Positions 1 through 11,520 of a DNA stretch of 64,000 bases are shown here, one piece after another. Source of the stretch: Merluccius polli. Lineage: Eukaryota; Chordata; Actinopteri; Gadiformes; Merlucciidae. How positions within the stretch are numbered: position 1 is the first letter of the stretch; each line of letters begins with the position of its first letter. The notes beneath the pieces were generated by a model, which was given only the letters and a program-made list of their open reading frames with translations, was not told the DNA's origin and made no database searches. Position numbers and translations under genes: made by a program. The DNA lies in the NCBI GenBank assembly GCA_030340625.1, contig JAOPHQ010006262.1:387001-451000 (forward strand). The letters run 5' to 3'.

Positions 1-381
1 GTGTTCCGAGGGAAGGAGGCCGCCGACAACAGGATCGCTTTTAAACTCACTTTATTTGTTTAGGTTTAGTTATCTTAATCTACCAAGCATGTGGGGGTAG
101 TAAATGTAAATGCCACGCGCGTGGAGAGATCGTCCGCGCGTCCCTCTGGAGGTCTGCCTGGACGATTCTGATCCTAACCGGATGTTTCCGCCGGATGCCT
201 CTGGGCAGGAGGCGTGGCCTCCATGACGCACAATGGCTAGTGTTGCACTTCCGCCCCAGTGTACTATGTGTACCGCCATCCTGTGTTGAGGTGCAGTTAC
301 TACAACTTGTATATTTCTTTCTACTCCTGGCTATGTGCAGATATTTTACAGCCTGATGATACATGTTATTAATTCGTAACA
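1..381 (-). repeat. 3' LTR of LTR element (first 9 bases cut by window edge)
   Basis: 381 bases match 5904-6284 with one difference that I could find by eye (c/a near 318). Read on the minus strand the LTR starts TGTTACG. The full repeat, judged from the other copy, is 390 bp and ends CCACA, giving TG...CA termini. Confidence 0.9.
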
Positions 382-393
382 GTCCCTCCTTGG
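382..393 (-). other. Polypurine tract of LTR element
   Basis: On the minus strand CCAAGGAGGGAC lies directly before the TGTTACG start of the LTR, the expected position of the plus-strand primer. Confidence 0.65.
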
Positions 394-1244
394 TCATCAC
401 TGATGACCATACTATAAATTAATAATGCTATGTATCATGTAAGGTCTAAAAATGGTGAGTATAAATTCAAGCGAAAAGAAAAACATCAACATCACCACTC
501 GACTTAGTTCGGGAAAACCTCTTCTAGACAGTAGGAAAACCTGTCGCATCTCTAAATTGGATGGCATTCACCTTGGTGTGTCTCAAAGAATACATGGGCC
601 GTAGCCAACAGTAGACAAATCATCATCACATCATACAATCCATATGTCATACCATTATCACAGTATCCTGAGGACAGAAAGGCATAGTAGTTAATGCATT
701 GTAATTTCCCCATATGAAATCCCTTCAAATACTTATATGCATGTATAACCAAAATCGAATACCTCCAGGTATAAGAACAGACATTACTGTGTTAGCAGCT
801 CTGGCTAACACAGAAGAGACATTATCGTGTTAGCAGCATTAACCCTATATAGATCTAAAAAACGCCCTGTAGACTAGCATGCAATTGCTCAGATGGTTTC
901 CATGCACGCAGGTTACTCAAAGATCACCAGTGTTATCCCCCGTATCTGTAGCCAACCTCAAGTCGGACAGTTCATGAATTCAATGTTCATCTTGTGATCC
1001 ATAGGCAAGGCCCACACGCCAAGGTTACCAACACGTACCCATGTGTGCCTTCCCCACGGATCCACTCCTCACCAGTAGTCAGAACATTTTAGCAGCATCA
1101 AAAAATTCATCCGTTTCATTATTAAAGCAATCATGGGACTACAGCATAACACATTCCGTACTTATAATGCATTGTATTGACAACCGTGAAGCATACTGTG
1201 TATTTAATAATTCAACATTCAAGTAAAACAGGTGCCATGTCCTC

Positions 1245-1538
1245 CTAGACACAGGTGCCGAACTCCAGGATATCAGGTACCACAGCCTGATCAAATCGGG
1301 GCGCTCCACTGTCCCCTGCACACTCTCGGATACACCTGGTCACCTTTCTCCACCCTGGTTGGTGGTTCGTCCTTTGGCTCTGCACTCTGTTTCTCGGAAA
1401 TGTCAGTTTCTTGAGTGTCCCGTTCACTCTTTCCACCATTCCCAGTGAATGTAACATAACTGCTTGTTTGATGGGTGACTGCTGCACCACCCGGTGTTGG
1501 CGCTGTAGTTTTGACACAGCAGTGGAAAGAGCTAACAA
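1245..1538 (-). pseudogene. Integrase-like remnant
   Basis: A 97-codon minus-strand frame contains GMVERVNGTLKKLT, which resembles the conserved glutamate-containing region of retroviral and Gypsy integrases ((S)GxVERxNxTLK). No DD residues or zinc domain can be placed upstream in frame. The position near the 3' LTR fits the end of pol. I regard it as a decayed fragment. Confidence 0.5.
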
Positions 1539-1784
1539 GTTAAGGTATTAAACACAGCATAACAGCATTAGGCGTTGTCGTAGTAATTCCCAATTTTCTA
1601 TGTCAATAAACTATTTAGCTTATGCATTAGATCCTTTCCCAACAGATTGCTGAAGTATTTCCCAATGATTACTTTAACCTGGTCCTTGCAAATGTTCAAA
1701 GACCATATGTCTGACTTATGTAAATTCAACACTTAAACAAATAAAACGAAAAACAAAAAAACAAAAAATCTAAATGCACAATTA

Positions 1785-1930
1785 CTCCCCCCTTGAAAAT
1801 AAAATGCAAAACTATTCCCTCCTTGAAATAAAATATCCTTGCAAATAAGATACAAAAATATTCCCTCCTTGGAATAAAATACAAAAATAGTCCCTCCTTG
1901 AAGTAAAATACACTACTTATTCCCTCCTCG
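1785..1930. repeat. Array of purine-tract-like motifs inside the LTR element
   Basis: Copies of CCCTCCTTG or close variants occur near 1786, 1816, 1861, 1890 and 1920, separated by A-rich spacers sharing AATAAAAT. On the element's coding strand they read CAAGGAGGG, like the tract next to the LTR. Confidence 0.6.
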
Positions 1931-4852
1931 TGACTTTGAAAAAGTCACGTAAAATTAACACAAAGTTAAGCATGTTGCATTCATTCTTCCCGCTTGTATT
2001 GACCTTTATATATTGATATCATAAAATATATGTACATGACAGTGATTCTGGGTCCTAGTTTATCAAGCTTTTTGGCACAACTATTTTAGTCTTCTAGCGT
2101 TACCTTTAAATCTTATGCCCACATTATTTTATTTTACTTTTAGACTAGGTAAACTTATTCAATTGTTCTAATAAGGCCAAATTCATGAGCTAGTCTCACC
2201 CCACCGGAAAGAACTCTTCCCAGTTACCCTTTCAGCAGCTGAAGAGAGGCCTGTCCAGGTTGGGTTACCATCATCCAGTCGATAACCACCTCTAGGAGAT
2301 GAAAAAAGAGTATCATGACGGTAGAGAAGATCTCACCCCCATCAGGATTAAGCACTTCTCTGCAATCCAGTCACTGCCAATGCACAACAAATCATAATTA
2401 TAGAGTGTTAACATCTTTCAACATCAATCGCTTGTGAATAATCAATCATTAAAAGAATCAAAAAGAAAATTGAAAATATAGAGTGTAAAAACACATCACA
2501 TTCAGATAAGACCGTCAACCATGTTGCCTCCTAATATGAAACTTATCAACCGCTGGTAACAGGAATGTTCCTGCTGTTCATTTTGTGTATGGAGTCCATT
2601 TCAATGTCCAAATATGAGTTTGAGTCCATTTAGGGCAGGAACCCCAGATCAACTGTCCTCTCTCTAATGGACCCCCCTCCATTGTCCTGGGGGAAGAGAG
2701 ACCAAAACCAACCAGTATCTTTGCAAAGAAAACATCTAACACAATACAACAAACAATATGTAGACAGTCGTTTCCAGTATGGAATTATAGATCAGGCATG
2801 TCTTAATCCTATATGGTCTTAATGATCTTATATCGTTATTAATCTAAGTAGTTCGAACCATATGTGAGAGTTATACCAAAACAAACTTGCATACAATGGT
2901 GAGTCAAACAATAGGTAAATATGGTGAGTGAAGTTAAAATTGAATATATATGTAACCACACACAATCATTGAATAGTTTTGCTTACTAAAAATGGATATG
3001 GCTCAGATAAACCAACCTCAATTTCCTCATTGTCATCGCCCAAGTCACCTCTAATAATCAAATGGCACCTGTGTGTGTGTCCCAGGTGAAAACCCTCTGG
3101 TCCATCTAAGAATCATAACCTCAGCAATGGTCAGCATCATTGAGCAAAAACAAAACATCGTATATAAAAACAAGACAATGGACACCACATTATGAAGGTA
3201 AACTGAGCAACCCAAAAATTGACTGTATTAATTGTTACACCCCTACACTGTGTATCAGGTTATGACTCTACCACACTCCCATATCGTCGCTTGAGGCGGG
3301 AGCAAAGTCCCTGGACTGTTAGTCCCCAGCGCTGGTTGACCCCTGGACTACTGTGGACGAGTGGTAGAGGAGATAACTTCTGATTTAAATGAAACTATCA
3401 GATAGGGCCGTATTATGCCCATCAACCATCTTATGCACAAATACTCATGAGGGGGTACCAGGGGTTCGGGGCTTCATGTGACGTGACTGAGCTGTTGGTC
3501 TGCTATTTGTCCTATAAAGCACAAAACACTCACACAAACAGTTAAAAGTATAAAACAAATACACAAAGAAAACAAAATCAACAGGAAACAAAAACAAATA
3601 ACAGACATATATACATAGTTGACCTGATCTTCAACCGCCTAATGTTCGCATTGCTTTCTTCGTTATGTTTCATTATGTCTATTATTATTATTATTATTAT
3701 TATCATTAACATCATTATTATTATTACCACTACTATTATAAGGTAAACCCCTACATAACTCTATAATGCCTCCCTCCTTTGTTAGATCTCCTTATCTAAA
3801 TTACCTCCTGCGGCTATATCTCTGCTCTGTCCCCCTCTCTCTAGACCACATTTCTCTCTTTACCTTCTTTAACTTTCTTTAACTTTCTTACACTTTCCCT
3901 TCTTCTATCCTTCTGTCTACTTCCCTCTGTCTTTCTAAATAAATCCTCCTGTTATAAGAATTACCACTTACTGTCCCCATCTCATTGTGTCCTGTCCAAC
4001 TTCCCTTTCCTCCTTTGTTAACCTTATAATTTCTTATTAATAAAAACAAAAAGAGGTGTTCATGATCTTTCTTTGGAAGGGGCATGGAGGTCCCCTCCTT
4101 CTCTTAAGGTTAAAGGAAAGAATAAAACAAAGAGTTAACGTCAATTTTAACACCTTCCTATTACTGACAAGTTGATGCTTATGAATAATCAGTTTTTACA
4201 CAACAACACTTTTTATCGCAGTAATGACATCTGTTAACATAGTTATTTATAAATGTATATGTCTAAATAATAACATTAAACCAAATTATTGTATTGGGCT
4301 CCATTCTGCCTTCTCCCCTTGCATTCTAGGAGTGCACAACTTCATTCACACTTCATTCATACTTGCAAACGCAGACTGGCAAACGCCATTCCTTTGTCCC
4401 CTTCTTCATGGTCAGTCGTCGGGGGAGGGGTAGGGGGAAAGTCTGGGTAGTCTGGGTGGGGGTAGGGGTGGTCGAGGGGTAGGGGGTCTTGGGGGCCATT
4501 TTGGGGACTCCCAAAATGGCTGACAGGGATTTGTAATCTATGCTCCCTGCTGTGTTACTAGGCCTACCAGTTAATATTGTGTATATATCCTACTATGTGT
4601 GTGCCCATATGTGGAAGTGCTCCAAATCCACTGGTATTGTGTACATATGTCTATGGTTTATATATATTAGTTTACTGTCTCTCCCTAGACCTAGCATAGC
4701 CATTAGCCTCCACCCTGGACCGTATGGCCGCACAGGAATGCTATCATCCCCCCTGGAGAACAATGAGCCATAAACAACCCCCCGTGGTGGGCTATCTTCA
4801 GTTCTAAATACCTAGCCTATCCGCTAGCCCCTCGGGATAGCTTGTGGCTAAT

Positions 4853-5157
4853 AGCACAGAAATGCTACAAGACAAAGAAGGCTAAGCCACTTCCTCGTGT
4901 TTGCCTGGGGGTACTAGCACAGATATGCTACAAGACAAAGAAGGCTAAGCTACTGCCACATGTTTGCCTGGGGGTACTAACACAGATATGCTACAAGACA
5001 AAGAAGGCTAAGCTACTGCCACATGTTTGCCTGGGGGTACTAACACAGATATGCTACAAGACAAAGAAGGCTAAGCTACTGCCACATGTTTGCCTGGGGG
5101 TACTAACACAGATATGCTACAAGACAAAGAAGGCTAAGCTACTGTCACATGTTTGGA
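4853..5157. repeat. 63-bp tandem repeat, about 4.8 copies
   Basis: The unit runs from ACAGATATGCTACAAGAC to TGGGGGTACTAAC and repeats with a 63-bp period. The middle copies are almost identical; the first copy (from 4853) and the last partial copy are more divergent. Because 63 is divisible by 3 the repeat translates as an open frame on the plus strand, antisense to the element, so I do not call it a gene. Confidence 0.9.
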
Positions 5158-5870
5158 GTTAAGAGCATATTAGTACGGTTATCAAGCATTTAGCACATGC
5201 AGAATTATGCGGGTTATTGTTTTACATGCAAGTTAGCGCAGCTCTGTGTGGGGAACGTTATTATCGTCCCATTTTAGTTATCTCTTTGTTAGTAAAGTTC
5301 TATAACCACACGATCTCCTCACTCCACCTCCGTATTTACCACGTTATCATGTGGGTCATATCTTTGACCATTTTGACAATAAAAACTCCCTATTATTAAA
5401 AGAATTCGGAGACTCAAACTCCTGGACTTGAACCACGGTCATTATTTGATAATCTGGGATTTAAACCACGATTATTAAATAATTTTTGAGACTTGATACT
5501 CGACTTGGACTCGAACCAATATTGGGACTTGAACCCGCAGATACAATACTGATCACATGCTTGTTTTGTAATGGTCATATAATAACGACTAAATATTATC
5601 TAACTAATTCCAAAAGAGTTATGAGCGCCTGTTCATTTTTGTTTCGGCTTAACTGTAACGACTATGGACCAGAGAACCAAAGCTTTGCAACAACGTCCGC
5701 TAGTCACCTCTGTTACCTAATATTCTATAGATAACTATGCAGTTTTTAGCCGTAGCAAAAGGAAACTGCTTACCTGTTTAATAGCCGGCTTGTAACAGAG
5801 GCGACGAGTGGGTACACCGTCGCGTGGCGAAAGCTCTCTAGCCCGAAACAAAGCCTCTCCGTTCACCTCG

Positions 5871-5891
5871 AATCACGTCGGGAAGTCACCA
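5871..5891 (-). other. Primer-binding site, tRNA-Trp-like
   Basis: On the minus strand TGGTGACTTCCCGACGTG starts three bases after the LTR end. Vertebrate tRNA-Trp ends CACGTCGGGGTCACCA, so the site pairs with it apart from a small substitution/insertion after TGGTGAC. Confidence 0.65.
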
Positions 5892-5894
5892 GAT

Positions 5895-6284
5895 TGTGGG
5901 GTTGTGTTCCGAGGGAAGGAGGCCGCCGACAACAGGATCGCTTTTAAACTCACTTTATTTGTTTAGGTTTAGTTATCTTAATCTACCAAGCATGTGGGGG
6001 TAGTAAATGTAAATGCCACGCGCGTGGAGAGATCGTCCGCGCGTCCCTCTGGAGGTCTGCCTGGACGATTCTGATCCTAACCGGATGTTTCCGCCGGATG
6101 CCTCTGGGCAGGAGGCGTGGCCTCCATGACGCACAATGGCTAGTGTTGCACTTCCGCCCCAGTGTACTATGTGTACCGCCATCCTGTGTTGAGGTGCAGT
6201 TACTACAACTTGTATATTTATTTCTACTCCTGGCTATGTGCAGATATTTTACAGCCTGATGATACATGTTATTAATTCGTAACA
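5895..6284 (-). repeat. 5' LTR of the LTR element
   Basis: 390 bp, TGTGG to AACA on the plus strand. It matches 1-381 over the shared part. The boundary was set by alignment with the related solo LTR at 6711-7099. Confidence 0.88.
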
Positions 6285-6589
6285 CGCATAACCCCTATTT
6301 TACTATTCAACGTAGAAACTTTGAAATAATTCCAAACCACCGACATAACTACAGCTACAACTAGCGTCCCACTACACGGCCGCACATGCCCAGGCTTGTT
6401 ATTGAGACGGCACGGCGTGTTTGATGACGTCATCAAACCACGTCCTCAATTGAAACATAACAGATTAAATTATTTCAAACAAAGTGTTTATTTATTTCAC
6501 ACTGTCTTTGTAGTAACAGAAAGTGGTCGCTTGCATTCGACTCAGGACAATTAGAGCTTTCCAACAAGGTATAACATGCCATAGGCCAC
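6285..6589. other. Unassigned non-coding flank
   Basis: This lies between the LTR element and a hAT-like end. No gene, RNA or repeat was recognised. Confidence 0.4.
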
Positions 6590-6704
6590 TTTAGTCATTT
6601 TGAGCTTTTTTAAAAACCAACACCGATATTTTCCGATATTGATTTTTTTATGCCAATATTGGCCGATAATATCGGTGGGCCGATAATATCGGACATCCCT
6701 AATT
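6590..6704. repeat. hAT-type terminal fragment
   Basis: Contains paired CCGATAATATCGG-like blocks and ends GGACATCCCTA, the reverse of the common fish terminus TAGGGATGTCC. Only one end is visible. Confidence 0.5.
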
Positions 6705-6710
6705 TTTACC

Positions 6711-7099
6711 TGTGGTGTGTTCTTGAGGAAGAAGGCTGCCGAAACAGGATCGCTTTAACTCACTTTATTTGTTTAGCTTTAGTTATATTAATCTACGTAA
6801 CAATGGAGAAGTATAGTAAAGTCATGCGCATGGAGCTCCCCTTAGCTTAGCATCTGTCCGGATACGCTGCCTAGGGGTTTCTGTCCTCCCCCGGATGTTT
6901 TGCCCGGTAGCGTCCGGGCGGGCGTGGCCTCTATGACGCATAATGGCTAGTGTTGAGCGCCCGCCCCCAGTGTATTATGTATGCCGCCATCTAGTGTTCA
7001 GGTGCGGTTAATACATCTTGTATATTTATTTCTATTCCTTTGTGGCTATGTGTAGATATTACAGCCTGCTGATACATATGTTATTATTTATTCTCAACA
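6711..7099 (-). mobile_element. Solo LTR related to the 1-6284 element
   Basis: 389 bp from TGTGGTGTGTTC to CTCAACA, clearly alignable to 5895-6284 along its length but diverged. It is flanked by the direct repeat tacc (6707-6710 and 7100-7103), a 4-bp target duplication. Confidence 0.85.
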
Positions 7100-7224
7100 T
7101 ACCGGTCACTTTAATTTTTGATAAAAATGATAATAATGACATGTTCAATAGCATTTAATATTCAGTCCAAACAAGCTGAACAAATAATCCACACCGTGGA
7201 TACATACATCAAGCAGAAGAATAT

Positions 7225-7440
7225 GTAAGAATATTGGCCGCCAGGCGATTCGCGTATAGTGGGGCTTGACTGTCATCACGCGGATATTTCGCGTATAGTG
7301 GGGCTTGACGGTGATTCATCACCACAATGTGGGCGGGAGCTAGTTGATCCACTAGTCAACACGCCCCCAAGCAAACGAGTTTTCAAGGTGGCGCGATGTC
7401 GCGGATAATTCGCGTATAGTGGGGCTTCTAGTTGTTGTGC
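7225..7440. repeat. Dispersed repeat with CGCGTATAGTGGGGCTT units
   Basis: Three copies of CGCGTATAGTGGGGCTT near 7251, 7291 and 7410. The GTGGGCGGGAGCTAGTTG block also occurs in reverse complement near 32140, so this is a relative of the element at 32050-32430. Confidence 0.65.
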
Positions 7441-7627
7441 CGATGGACGATGACGGCTAACTGACATCACGATGGAGAGCCACCATCGTGATGCCACGCG
7501 CTCCTCGTCCGACACACACTAATCCTATAGTCTCTTCTATAGTTATTACCTAAAAACTTTGCAGGGATTGCTCTGTAAATAAATTGAAAATATAACTAAT
7601 GGTCCATATAAAGTGCTGTAAGTTAAA

Positions 7628-8952
7628 TAGGGCTGCCCCCTAATAGTCGGCTTAGTCGATCGACAGAGGCTTAGTCGAATACGTTTTCATTAGTCGAGCA
7701 AAAAGTAAAACATAAAAATAAGAAGGCATGAGCATCGCAAACCGAATACATCCGTGGTCGCAACAAGCCCTGATTTAACTCATCGCTGCAGGCATACTGA
7801 CCAATACACCTGGGCAGGTAGACACCTAGGCAGGTAAACACCTGGGCAGGTAGACACTGCTAGACACACAGGACTCATACCGGTGATCGCGGCTTTAGTT
7901 CCCCGTGTCTGATCGCTGTAATTCGGAGCGTGAATATCGGTTGAATATCTAATATCTTTCTAACTTTAAAAAACACTTTAGTATGTTTTAAAACGATAGT
8001 CGCACATCCCTAGTAACTACGCCCGTGAAGGTGAACCCTCCCGGACTCCGCTATTAACATGAACCGCTCCGCCGAAGGAGCCGCACATCCACACGCACCG
8101 GACACCAAAATACAAAGAAACGTGTTCCATTTGATTGCTTTTAAATAAAGTTATGTGCCCCCCCCCCCCCATAGACATAATATACGTAGACGCCTCATGA
8201 CGTGCTGGAACGTAATCCAGCGTCCCCGCCATATTGGTTGGGTCTCCTCACTCTAGTCTAGCATAGGAATCAACGGGAGAGCAAGCTATGCCAGTATTTT
8301 GTGCAGCTTACGGCGCAGTATTGACACCAGATCGCGTGGGATTACCTTTCACAAGTAAGACTGAACAATAATTCTTATTATTTAAAAAATATATATATAT
8401 ATATTAATTCGTCCTGTACCATTATTTATTTAATGAGTCAAGTATTATGTATGTGAGAAATTGCTCTAGTATCTAATTTGTGGCATGTTCCAGCCACAGG
8501 TTAATTTGCACAGACATATTTTAATTATATTAGAAGAGGTCATCACTGATTGGATTTAATTTTCAGTGAACTTTTATTTTGTATTTTATTTTATTTCTCA
8601 GGTTTTATTTGAAGTTATACTACTTTGGGATTTTATAAGCTAAGAAAACCTGAAGGACTGTTACTTTTGCTGTTTGCACTATTATCCCACTGTTTGTGCC
8701 TTAGAGTTTGAATAAATGTTGAATCTGTTCTCACATTTCAAACTTGTTTGATTTGAGTCATTACAGTTTTGCAGTACAGGTGAATTGGTATTTTTTATCG
8801 TCACTTTTATCGTTATCGGGATAAATGCCAGAAATTACTGTGATAAATGTTTTAGTCCATATCGCCCATCCCTAATAAACATGCAACAAGTAGTCGACTA
8901 ATGGCTTGAACTAACAACTAGTAGTTGACTAGGAAAATCCTTGGTCGGGGCA
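7628..8952. mobile_element. MITE-like element with GGGCTGCCCC ends
   Basis: The left end TAGGGCTGCCCCCTAATAGT and right end TCGGGGCAGCCC are inverted. The interior has TAGTCGAC-rich subterminal repeats at both ends. Flanks aagttaaa and aagtagga resemble each other only partly, so the target duplication is uncertain. It contains the THAP-like exon below. Confidence 0.55.
8288..8354 (+). pseudogene. Decayed THAP-domain first exon
   Basis: ATG at 8288 reads MPVFCAAYG, then a one-base shift gives SIDTRSRGITFHK before a good donor (GTAAGA). MPxxCAAYGC...TRSRGITFHxFP is the usual start of THAP zinc-finger proteins. The frame break and absence of later exons make it a fragment, probably carried by the surrounding element. 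An AATAAA lies near 8708. Confidence 0.55.
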
Positions 8953-8959
8953 GCCCAAG

Positions 8960-11390
8960 TAGGATGTCATGCTCAACCTGTCAAGTGTATATGCTTAATG
9001 GCCATTGTACTGTGTTTTGGGCGCACAAAAGTTTGAAGCCTCATGTTGGAGTTTTAGTGGAAATAACAGAGACAGACATTTTCAGACAAAACTACTGACA
9101 CCGGAACATGAAGAAAGAGTGATGTCAAGAAACCCAAGTATATCAACTATTGATGACCTCTGGTTGCGCTAGCATATTATTATTTATGGAGCACTTTGTA
9201 AGCTGACCAACCAGGAATGTCTTGGGAATATCTGTGACAACGTTCATCGCAGAATCTATCACATTCACAGTCATTTACAACAGTGGGTCATGAACTATAA
9301 CCAACAGAATGGGAACCAAAAAGAGGCAGTGATGGTTTACTTTTCTTTCAACAGAGGTAACCTGTTATTACACAAGGATAGGCTAACATTAAATATTTAT
9401 CGGAAAACCTCTCATTCCCTCGCTTGCCCTCTCTCCGTCTCTCTCTCAAAAGCCTTATTCAGATTGAATTTGTATACGGGGTAGATGTGGCTTGTAAATA
9501 ATTAAGCACACTCTTCACTAATAAAACTCATTGTTCCAGATGGCAATTTACCCGGTGCCAAATGACAGTCATCGGGGTGCCGTTTGCAGACGGCCCCTGG
9601 GTAGCATGTCAGCTTTAAGTTTACAACACAGTGCAGGGACAGAATGGAAATGAACACACTTCAAAAGAAGAGGATATTTTTTAAGCGATCTTATGAGACC
9701 CAAGCTTCCTTGATGGCTTTAATATTATCATCATCACCTCGTCAATGCATTCCCAGAGGTGCAGAGGGAGTGCATCGGAGGTCAAACCCAACAAAGAGAA
9801 ACCATAACATGTGTAAAAGTCCCTCATCGCGGCTCACTCCCCATGTACTTTGATATACTTCCTAAGTGTTCGGTGTTCATTTTCTTCTCAAGCCTGCTAA
9901 AGATTCCTGGCTTGTGTTTTATAATCTGTCGTCTCTCGTTTACCTTTGACTTATTATGCATCTTATTGTTTTGATTTTGACTTACCGTTAAGCACTTTTT
10001 AAATGCCTTTTAAAAAGTGCTGCAAGGTACAAATTAACTCCTTAATGATGACTATAGTATTCCTAGTACCGCTATTATAACAATAATAGCTTTGAAATAT
10101 CCATGGAGATAAGATTGATGAATAAACTGATGAACAGAGACGCTTAATCAGTGGTTTTCTGTCAAGTAAACAGCTTCCCTATGGGACTGCATGGAAGCCC
10201 AGCACAAATATCTCTCTTGATAGTACAAGTATAAATAAAAAAATAAAAGTCCAACCTCATGCCAAAAAAATATCCTTGGCCTATGTAACCTGTAAAACAA
10301 CAAAAGATCCTGCACATGACTGTATAGTTTTATACAACTAAAGTCTAGTTATCCATAATTTAAAGGCACACATACCAAAACACACACAGAGCACCGCGTT
10401 CCCACACATCAAACACACAGCACCATGTTGACACACAGCAACATCAAAGACAAGTGTTCTTCTAGCTCAGATTGGTAAATGTCATGTCATTACAAACATC
10501 CAAGTTCCTTCAAAACAAAAGCCCTCAGATCAATGGCACCCTGAATCTAAAGGGGCTTTTGGTGGCTGTCCAGCGATTAGACGCATCTGATGGTGGAGTT
10601 TGGTCAGCTGTGCTCTGACCTCATGGTAATTACAGCCCTAAACGCATGTCGGCTCTGAGGACCGAACCCGAGCTCTGAATAATGCAAACATGCTCGCTTT
10701 AATTGTGCACACACACGGCTACTTTCTGAATCCTTCCGAAATGGCTTTGAAGTAAAATCAATGGACTGTGATTTAGAGTGTGAGTGTGCGTGTTCGTGTG
10801 TGTGAGGCACGCAAGCACCTATAAGCATGATTTCCGTGTGTGCGGGTTTGTATTTGCCGTTATTTACTTGATAGGCGTGTGTGTGTGCTTGTGGAGATAT
10901 GTGAATAATTGCAGTGCTCTAGCATTTTGACTGCATTCCGTGTATGATTATGGCCACCATTCTTTTTGTACAGGAAGGGCGTTTGTCGGGGTAAATTATC
11001 AACCATCTCTGCTGGTTCATCTTGTCTCTCCCTCTCATCACCCATTAGGCCGAGACCAGATAGAAGCAGACAGAATGAATGGAGAACATAGAAAGGATCC
11101 ATCACTCCCTCCCACTCTTTCGTCTCTGATCGGAATACGTAATGCTGTTTTGTTTCGTTTTTTTAAATGGTGTGGATTGTTATAACTGTAAACCTGGAAG
11201 GCTGCACAAGGGAGAGCTTTTGATTGGCTACTGAACATTTAAGACATTTATTTGACACTTAAGTGGTGTGAACCTTTTAACTGATGTAAAATGTGGACCA
11301 ACACAGTTGCTTGTTCCATTTTGGATGAATGCAAGACGTCTGCCTCTGGCATTCTCCATATGTCACACGTTCACAATGTGCAGTTATACA
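8960..11390. other. Unassigned non-coding sequence
   Basis: Open frames here are short and show no recognisable domain. Short CA/GT-rich tracts lie at about 10370-10430 and 10770-10890. No gene is called. Confidence 0.4.
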
Positions 11391-11397
11391 TTACAAC

Positions 11398-11520
11398 CAG
11401 GGTCCGAAATTAACACCTGCCATGGTGCCAAACAATTGCTTGGCCGGTAGACTTTTCGGGGCAATTGCTCTGTTGCTAGCTTAGCCACTTTTTAGAGTTT
11501 AACACGGTTTTAAACTCATC
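11398..11520. repeat. MITE-like end related to 47514-47678
   Basis: CAGGGTCCGAAATTAACACC matches the terminus of the intronic MITE (CAGGGTCCAAAATTAACAC). A degenerate right end (TTTATTTTGGACCCTA) is near 12560, but no target duplication was found. A further repeat end, GGCCACCCTATCCC, is near 11846-11860. Confidence 0.4.

Larger units (their letters stand above)
1..6284 (-). mobile_element. LTR retrotransposon / endogenous retrovirus-like element, non-autonomous
   Basis: Two near-identical LTRs flank 5.5 kb. Orientation is minus: next to the right LTR (5871-5891) is a primer-binding site resembling the 3' end of tRNA-Trp, and next to the left LTR (382-393) is a purine tract (AAGGAGGGA on the minus strand). 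The interior has no long gag or pol frame. The only coding trace is an integrase-like patch near 1245-1538. A 63-bp tandem repeat lies in the leader region. Near-identical LTRs with a non-coding interior suggest a LARD-type copy mobilised by a relative's proteins (inference). Confidence 0.8.

Noticed and set aside
1235..1432. Plus-strand frame containing LLDTGAELQDI, like a retropepsin active site
   Set aside because: The LTR element is oriented minus by its primer site, purine tract and integrase-like patch, which overlaps this stretch on the other strand. I treat the DTGA match as chance.
4842..5162. 106-codon frame with 21-residue repeats
   Set aside because: The 63-bp tandem repeat is open because its period is a multiple of three; it is antisense to the LTR element and has no domain.
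6700..6715. Possible TSD tgtgg for the solo LTR
   Set aside because: Aligning with the full-length LTR moves the border to 6711 and gives the clean tacc duplication instead.
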